A stretch of 64,000 nucleotides of DNA from Bacteroidota bacterium (lineage in GTDB: Bacteria; Bacteroidota; Bacteroidia; SXHM01): assembly GCA_947478465.1 (NCBI GenBank), contig CANJWH010000004.1, positions 35,102 through 99,101 of the forward strand. Direction: 5' to 3'. The first letter of the stretch is position 1. The number at the start of each line of letters is the position of its first letter. Below the pieces are notes generated by a model. The model was given only the letters and a program-made list of their open reading frames with translations. It made no database searches and was not told where the DNA came from. Shown here one piece after another: positions 58,060-64,000 of this stretch. Position numbers and translations under genes: made by a program.

Positions 58060-61000
58060 TTAATTGTTGTTGAATGAGTTAATTTTTATGATGCTTTCGT
58101 TCAGGTTTTTCAAAGCATCAATGTATTCGCTTTGAATTGTTATGGCATTGTTTGTGAGCAAGACCCACTCGAGATAATTTATGTCTCCGTTTTTAAATTG
58201 GTTGTTTGCTGTTTGAAGAATTGTTTCTGCGTTTTTGTTTGCTGAGGTTTCATAATAGCTAACTGTTTGCAGGTTTTTACTGTATTGCAAAACAGCTTGT
58301 TTGTAGTTTGTAAGCAGCGCTTGAAAGCCAGCTGAATAATTATTTTGCAACAAGTTAATATTTGCCTTCAAAGAACTAATACTTGCTTTTTGCGATGAAA
58401 AGAAAAGCGGAACACTTACACCCACTTGTAAAGACTGAAACCGACTTGACAGCGAATAGAGTACATTGTCAGAACCATAACCCTTAATTGTTCCGTTATT
58501 GTATGAAGCAAAAATATCGGGTAGTAGTTTTGATTTCTCTAATTTGAGTTTTGATAATCCTGTCTGTTCAAGTTGTTTCAGTAGCTGAAGGTCATATGTA
58601 TTTGCAACAATTGAAGTGTCGGAAATTACCGGTGAAGTAATTTTCAAATCCTTTTCATCAGGAGTAAAATATGTAGTTGTATTTAATAAAAGTTTGAATT
58701 TTAATTTAACTATTTCTAAATCCTGCTGCACTTGAAGCAATTGTTGATTGATTTGACCGCGTTGAGTTTCAGCTGTAGTCTTCTCCAGAATATTGGCTTC
58801 ACCTTTTGTAAAACGCAAAGTGGCATGCTGAAGAAATTCCGCGAAAACACTATCAGTACTTTGTAGTAGTTTTTGTTTTTGTTGAAGGTAAATTAATTCG
58901 TAAAATACTTTTGTTACTTCAGTCTTCAGTTCATTCTCTTTCAATTTTATATTAAGCAAACCACTTTTCCATTCTTGGTTAAGTAGTGATTTCTGGTTTG
59001 AATATACGGTAGGAAATTTGATGTTCTGAGATACCGAAAACCTGTTGTCTCTATAAATACTGTTCAATTGCCCGTAATCAAATGCGATATCGGTTTTTGG
59101 AATATCCCATGCTGTGCCTTTAATCTTTTCAAGATATTCAGAGTTCAATTTTTCGCTTCGTAGATTCAAATTATTTTTCACTGCTGTATCCATAGCTGCA
59201 TTTAGTGAAATACTTGATTGTGCTGAGGATTGTTGTGTCGCAAAAATTATTGAAGCCAGAATTATCGCTGCAACTACAGATCCTTTTTTCTTCTTTGTCC
59301 GCAAAATTCCTTTTTCGAAAATTATATACAGTACAGGTAAAACAAAAAGTGTAAGAAAGGTTGCAATCAGCAAACCGCCAATTACTACTGTAGCTAAAGG
59401 ACGTTGCACTTCAGCTCCTGCGCCACCACTAAGTGCCATTGGAAGGAAACCAAATGAAGCAACAAATCCAGTCATTAACACAGGACGCAACCTTATTTTT
59501 GTCCCCATTAAAACTATTTTACGGGTATCATTCCAACCCTCTGATTTTAAACGGTTAAATTCTGCAATAAGAACTATTCCGTTTAAAACAGCAACACCAA
59601 ACAATGCAATAAAACCAACACCTGCAGAAATACTGAAGGGCATATCTCTAATAGCAAGTGCAAATATCCCACCTGTAGCTGAAAGCGGTATTGCCGAATA
59701 GATTAGTAGACTTTGTTTGACTGAGTTAAATGAAAAGTATAACAAGATAAAAATCAGTAATAGAGCAACAGGCACAGCAATGCTTAATCTTGCCTTTGCA
59801 GCATTCAGGTTTTCAAACGCTCCGCCATAGGTAATGTAATAACCAGCGGGTAACTTTATCTGCTTTTCAACTTTTATCTGTAGTTCACCAACAATGGTTT
59901 GAACATCTCTTCCACCTACATTAAAACCTACAATTATTCTACGTTTAGCATCTTCTCGTTGTATCTGGTTTGGGCCATCCTTTAATTCAACATTTGCCAG
60001 CAGGTAGAGTGGAATTTGATTTCCGTCATGACCTGGGATTAGTAGGTTTCTAATGTCTTCAATATCTTTTTTCTGTTCATTCTTAATGCGTACCACTAAA
60101 TCAAAACGTTTTTCACCTTCATAAACAAATCCGGCTGATTGTCCAGCAAGTGCGGTGTTTACAACACGATTGATATCGCTGATGTTTAAACCATATTGCG
60201 CAATGGCAGAGCGGTTATACTCAATAATAATCTGAGGCAAACCGGTAACAGGCTCGACATAGATGTTCTTTGTCCCCTCAACTTCAGAAGAAAGTTTACC
60301 TAATTTCTCAGCATAAAAAGCAAGGGTATCCATATTCTCACCAAATATTTTACACACCACATCCTGTTTTGCCCCGGTCATTAATTCATTAAAACGCATT
60401 TGAACCGGAAATTGAAAACTTGTTGTTATGCCTGGAACAGCAGCAACAGCAGCTGACATTTTCTCAGCAAGTTCAGGGAAGTTTGTTGCTGAAGTCCATT
60501 CGCTTTTATCTTTTAATATTATCATCATATCTGCAGCTTCCATTGGCATGGGATCGGTAGGGATTTCACCGCTTCCTAATTTTGTAACTACCTGTTCTAC
60601 CTCAGGAAACTGTGTTTTCAGGATATGAGCAGCTTTCTGTGTGCTGGCAATTGTGGTGGTTAGATTACTGCCTGTGAGAACTCGTGTTTCAACTGCAAAA
60701 TCCCCTTCTTCAAGTGCAGGAATAAATTCACCTCCCATGTTTGACAAGATCCAAATGGATATAAAAAACAATACAACTGAAGTGATGATAACTGATTTAG
60801 GAAAGTTTAAAATTTTTTCAAGTGCATGTTGATAGTTACGCTCAAAGAATTCCATCATTTTATCTGAAAATGTTTTTTTGTGCGATATTTTTTTGCTCAT
60901 AACCAAGGCACTCATCATTGGAACATAAGTAAGTGAAAGAATAAAAGCTCCCAACAATGCAAAACTTACTGTTTGCGCCATAGGAATAAACATTTTTCCT

Positions 61001-62418
61001 TCAATGCCGTGTAATGCAAAAGTGGGTAGGTAAACTATGAGAATAATAATTTGTCCAAAAACTACACTACGAGCCATTTTACTAGAAGCACCTGAGACTT
61101 CTTGGTCCATTTGCTCCTGCGAAAGTTTGTTTACATGTGTAAAATGTTTGCTGTGTGTTAACTGGTGTAGTACAGCTTCAACAATAAATACAGCACCGTC
61201 TACTATCAGCCCGAAATCCAGCGCACCTAAACTCATTAAGTTGCCGATAACACCAAACCGGTTCATCATAATAACAGCAAATAGCATTGCCAACGGAATA
61301 ACAGAAGCAACAATAAATCCTGCTCTTAGATTTCCTAGAAATAGAATCAGTACAAATAGCACAATCAGAGCTCCTTCAGCAAGGTTTGTTTCAACCGTAC
61401 TGATAGCATTATTCACCATTTTAGTGCGGTCAAGAAACGGGTCAATAATAACACCTTCGGGCAAAGTTTTTTGAATTTGGTTTATCCTTTCTTTTATATT
61501 TTCTATCACTTCACTGCTGTTCTCTCCTTTAAGCATCATTACAACGGCTCCGGCAACCTCACCCTGATCATTATAGCATAACGCACCATATCTGGTAGCA
61601 CTTCCGAACCTTACTTCTGCAACGTCTTTCAATAATAAAGGTGCACCGGATGAAGTGTTTTTAATAAAAATGGATTGAATATCTTCAATGCTGCCTGTCA
61701 GTCCCTCACTTCTGATATACAAAACTGAAGGCCCCTTTTCAATATATGCCCCACCTGTATTCTGATTATTTTTCTCAAGTGCAGTAAATACATCATTAAT
61801 TGTGATGTCGTGTGATTTAAGTTTAGACGGTTCAACAGCAATTTCGTATGTCTTTAATTTCCCACCAAAACTGCTTACATCAGCCACACCTTTTACACCC
61901 AGTAGTTGCCTGCGAACCATCCAATCTTGAATTGTTCTAAGTTCAGTAGCATTGTATTTATTTTCATAACCTTTTTTTGGCCGCACAGTGTATTGATATA
62001 TTTCTCCTAAACCTGTTGTTACAGGACCAAGTGAAACACTTCCAACTCCTTGTGGAATTTCAGCTTGTACTTGTTGCAGACGTTCAGCCACCTGCTGACG
62101 CGCCCAGTAAACATCAATACCATCATCAAATACAATGGTAACGAGTGATAAGCCAAATCGAGAAAAACTTCTTATTTCGTGTAAACCTGAGATATTACTG
62201 TTAGCAAGCTCAATTGGAAAGGTTATAAGTCTTTCAATATCTGTTGCGCCTAGTGATGGCGCTATTGTAATTACCTGAACTTGATTATTGGTAATATCCG
62301 GAACAGCATCTATTGGAAGTCTGATAACTTCATAAGCACCGTAAATAATCAGTGATAACGTAAGAAGTCCTGTTATGAGTTTGTTTTTTACTGAAAACTC
62401 AATTATTTTATAAAGCAT
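58060..62418 (-). CDS. CusA/CzcA heavy-metal RND pump fused to a TolC/CusC-type outer-membrane factor
   Basis: Start at 62418 (MLYKIIEFSVKNKLITGLLTL...); RND motifs (DFGLIVDGAVFIVEAV, GGEFIPALEEGDFAVE); C-terminal about 400 aa is OMF-like (NLNLRSEKLNSEYLEKIKGTAWDIPKTDIAFDYGQLNS...). Confidence 0.95.
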   Translation of the reverse strand: MLYKIIEFSVKNKLITGLLTLSLIIYGAYEVIRLPIDAVPDITNNQVQVITIAPSLGATDIERLITFPIELANSNISGLHEIRSFSRFGLSLVTIVFDDGIDVYWARQQVAERLQQVQAEIPQGVGSVSLGPVTTGLGEIYQYTVRPKKGYENKYNATELRTIQDWMVRRQLLGVKGVADVSSFGGKLKTYEIAVEPSKLKSHDITINDVFTALEKNNQNTGGAYIEKGPSVLYIRSEGLTGSIEDIQSIFIKNTSSGAPLLLKDVAEVRFGSATRYGALCYNDQGEVAGAVVMMLKGENSSEVIENIKERINQIQKTLPEGVIIDPFLDRTKMVNNAISTVETNLAEGALIVLFVLILFLGNLRAGFIVASVIPLAMLFAVIMMNRFGVIGNLMSLGALDFGLIVDGAVFIVEAVLHQLTHSKHFTHVNKLSQEQMDQEVSGASSKMARSVVFGQIIILIVYLPTFALHGIEGKMFIPMAQTVSFALLGAFILSLTYVPMMSALVMSKKISHKKTFSDKMMEFFERNYQHALEKILNFPKSVIITSVVLFFISIWILSNMGGEFIPALEEGDFAVETRVLTGSNLTTTIASTQKAAHILKTQFPEVEQVVTKLGSGEIPTDPMPMEAADMMIILKDKSEWTSATNFPELAEKMSAAVAAVPGITTSFQFPVQMRFNELMTGAKQDVVCKIFGENMDTLAFYAEKLGKLSSEVEGTKNIYVEPVTGLPQIIIEYNRSAIAQYGLNISDINRVVNTALAGQSAGFVYEGEKRFDLVVRIKNEQKKDIEDIRNLLIPGHDGNQIPLYLLANVELKDGPNQIQREDAKRRIIVGFNVGGRDVQTIVGELQIKVEKQIKLPAGYYITYGGAFENLNAAKARLSIAVPVALLLIFILLYFSFNSVKQSLLIYSAIPLSATGGIFALAIRDMPFSISAGVGFIALFGVAVLNGIVLIAEFNRLKSEGWNDTRKIVLMGTKIRLRPVLMTGFVASFGFLPMALSGGAGAEVQRPLATVVIGGLLIATFLTLFVLPVLYIIFEKGILRTKKKKGSVVAAIILASIIFATQQSSAQSSISLNAAMDTAVKNNLNLRSEKLNSEYLEKIKGTAWDIPKTDIAFDYGQLNSIYRDNRFSVSQNIKFPTVYSNQKSLLNQEWKSGLLNIKLKENELKTEVTKVFYELIYLQQKQKLLQSTDSVFAEFLQHATLRFTKGEANILEKTTAETQRGQINQQLLQVQQDLEIVKLKFKLLLNTTTYFTPDEKDLKITSPVISDTSIVANTYDLQLLKQLEQTGLSKLKLEKSKLLPDIFASYNNGTIKGYGSDNVLYSLSSRFQSLQVGVSVPLFFSSQKASISSLKANINLLQNNYSAGFQALLTNYKQAVLQYSKNLQTVSYYETSANKNAETILQTANNQFKNGDINYLEWVLLTNNAITIQSEYIDALKNLNESIIKINSFNNN

Positions 62419-62513
62419 AATTGTAACTATTAAGCAGTTTTTTTTTGAAAATATAGTAAGGGAAAGTAATAAACACCTTAGGTGTTTACTCAATTAATAA
62501 ATCAGGAAGGAAA

Positions 62514-62894
62514 TCAGCAGGATTTTGGTGGTTGCCAAATCGAAGAAAGAAAAGCTGATGAACTGAAATTGTCGCTGTAAAGCGGATATGATTTTAATTC
62601 TTCTGAGAAAAATTTCAACGAAAATCCTGATGGCATTGAAACGAAAAAAAACGAGAGATTTATATTTACACAGTTTTCATGTGATTTAAACGGAAGCCGC
62701 TTGTCATTATAATCGTTTTCATTCTGGTGATGAGTTGAGTAATGAAGATGTAGAAATTCCTGCAGTGATTGATTGTATTTTACATTGTGTTCAATGTAAT
62801 GATGCACCAGAAAGGGCAATTTTACCAACTGATGAAGTTCAGTGGCAGAAAGCACATAAATAAACAGAGCAGATATGACAAGAATTTTTTTCAA
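62514..62894 (-). CDS. Small His-rich secreted/membrane protein, probable first gene of the metal efflux operon
   Basis: 126 aa; N-terminal hydrophobic segment; ELHQLVKLPFLVHHYIEHN...EFLHLHYSTHHQNEN; -7 element TACCTTTG (minus strand, 62900-62907). Confidence 0.8.
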   Translation of the reverse strand: MKKILVISALFIYVLSATELHQLVKLPFLVHHYIEHNVKYNQSLQEFLHLHYSTHHQNENDYNDKRLPFKSHENCVNINLSFFFVSMPSGFSLKFFSEELKSYPLYSDNFSSSAFLSSIWQPPKSC

Positions 62895-62899
62895 TTCTG

Positions 62900-62907
62900 C
62901 AAAGGTA
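62900..62907 (-). promoter_or_regulatory. Putative -7 element TACCTTTG for the metal efflux operon
   Basis: Plus-strand CAAAGGTA just upstream of the 62894 start; no clear -33 element seen. Confidence 0.4.
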
Positions 62908-62963
62908 GTTAATTACAAGATTTTGAAAATGATTTTGGTCATCAACTTACAGGAATGATTTTT

Positions 62964-63791
62964 TTATTCCTTATTCTTCACATAAATTAACTTAATCCTG
63001 CTTTTAGGATTTGGGTTTGAGCGTTGCTCAATTTCAAATCTCCCTGTAGAGTGGATAAGCGGAGTTAGTTTCTCAAAACCATAGTTGCGTGAGTCGAAAT
63101 TAGGCTGCTTCTTCACTAGAAGCGAACCTACATCACCCAAAAATGCCCAGCCATCTTCCTCGGCTGCATCTGAAACGGTTGCCGCTATCAACTTAATTAC
63201 TTCCGGTGTTATTTTTTCTACTTCGTCCTTTTCTTCCTCAATAGTTGCCCGGTTTCCTATAGTTGAAGGATTTAAATCCTTTACTACTGTTTTCTCTATT
63301 GCTGTTGTATTTTTTGATTTTATCTCTTTTGTTGGCGCTATAAATGGGCGTGTGCGCTTTTTGAGTATTTCTATATAGATAAATTTATCGCATGCTACAA
63401 TAAAAGGATTGGGCGTTTTCTTTTCACCTATTCCAAAAACCTTCATCCCTGCTTCGCGAAGACGAGTTGCAAGTCTGGTAAAATCACTGTCGCTTGATAC
63501 GATGCAAAATCCGTTTACTCTCTCGGAGTAAAGAATATCCATGGCATCAATAATCATGGCTGAGTCGGTAGAGTTTTTTCCAGTGGTATATCCGTATTGT
63601 TGAATAGGAGTGATGGCGTTTTCAAGCAAAACGTTTTTCCAACGTTCAAGGTGAGGTTTTGTCCAGTCTCCATAAATGCGTTTAATAGTAGGGTTGCCGT
63701 ATTTGGCTATTTCTTCCATCATTTCTTTGATATAAGCTGATGGTATGTTGTCACCGTCAATAAGCACGGCTAATTTTAATTCTGTTTCCAT
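62964..63791 (-). CDS. NYN domain RNase-like protein with C-terminal OST-HTH/LOTUS domain
   Basis: LAVLIDGDNIPSAYIKEMMEEIAKYG...DSAMIIDAMDILYSERVNGFCIVSSDSDFTRLATRLREAGMKVFGIGE; C-terminal SDAAEEDGWAFLGDVGSLLVKKQPNFDSRNYGFEKLTPLIHSTGRFEIEQR. Confidence 0.94.
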   Translation of the reverse strand: METELKLAVLIDGDNIPSAYIKEMMEEIAKYGNPTIKRIYGDWTKPHLERWKNVLLENAITPIQQYGYTTGKNSTDSAMIIDAMDILYSERVNGFCIVSSDSDFTRLATRLREAGMKVFGIGEKKTPNPFIVACDKFIYIEILKKRTRPFIAPTKEIKSKNTTAIEKTVVKDLNPSTIGNRATIEEEKDEVEKITPEVIKLIAATVSDAAEEDGWAFLGDVGSLLVKKQPNFDSRNYGFEKLTPLIHSTGRFEIEQRSNPNPKSRIKLIYVKNKE

Positions 63792-63817
63792 TTTGTGTTT
63801 TTGATAGTTCTATTAAA

Positions 63818-63847
63818 GAAAAAAGCCCTCTTTTGAGGGCTTTTTTC
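63818..63847 (-). terminator. Rho-independent terminator downstream of the cold-shock gene
   Basis: Perfect palindrome gaaaaaagccctcttttgagggcttttttc. Confidence 0.88.
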
Positions 63848-63873
63848 TTCATTAAATGTGTTTATGTAATAAA

Positions 63874-64000
63874 TTAAGCAAGCTTAACGTTTACTGCATT
63901 TAATCCTTTTTTGCCTTCTTGAAGCTCAAAGGTAACTTGGTCATTTTCTCTAACCTCGTCTTTCAGACCTGTTACGTGCACAAAGTGCTCTTTTCCTGAT
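63874..64000 (-). CDS. Cold shock domain protein, C-terminal fragment (truncated by window)
   Basis: Minus-strand translation ...SGKEHFVHVTGLKDEVRENDQVTFELQEGKKGLNAVNVKLA*. Confidence 0.9.
   Translation of the reverse strand, partial: SGKEHFVHVTGLKDEVRENDQVTFELQEGKKGLNAVNVKLA

Noticed and set aside
59114-61474. Plus-strand ORFs of 195 aa and 145 aa
   Set aside because: Antisense to conserved RND pump sequence; no domain signal.
1-64000. Prophage, integrative element, toxin-antitoxin, defence island, CRISPR, tRNA or rRNA
   Set aside because: No integrase, transposase, phage structural, restriction, Cas or toxin genes among the supported CDSs, and no tRNA/rRNA-like sequence recognised in intergenic gaps; a tRNAscan/Infernal run would be needed to exclude small RNAs.

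Overview
The window is a contiguous, gene-dense chromosomal segment from a member of the Bacteroidota. Evidence for this includes a PorT homologue, GldF/GldG, T9SS-type C-terminal sorting domains and recurring TAnnTTTG promoter -7 motifs. I support about 54 protein-coding genes, three or four rho-independent terminators and a small family of dispersed palindromic repeats. I found no rRNA, tRNA, CRISPR array, prophage or transposase. Most content is core metabolism and maintenance: NnrD/E, UbiE, Dtd, MurA, MurQ, MutL, DnaJ/GrpE, PriA, BioA, Sua5 and a sigma-54 regulator. I see no strong case for a wholly new multi-gene system. The best second-look items are: (1) a T9SS cargo gene split by one in-frame TAA; (2) an in-frame GldF-GldG fusion; (3) a CusA/CzcA-TolC fusion with a signal-peptide-like segment at its junction, plus a His-rich small protein as the probable first gene of that operon; (4) a Crp/Fnr - DUF2892 - rhodanese - OsmC - thioredoxin - rhodanese/thioredoxin thiol cluster with its own internal promoter; (5) a dispersed imperfect-palindrome repeat in three copies; (6) a perfect 12-bp inverted repeat upstream of a fatty acid desaturase; and (7) a 10x PKD protein with a regular cysteine pattern. 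All family calls come from reading motifs in the translations; no database search was run.
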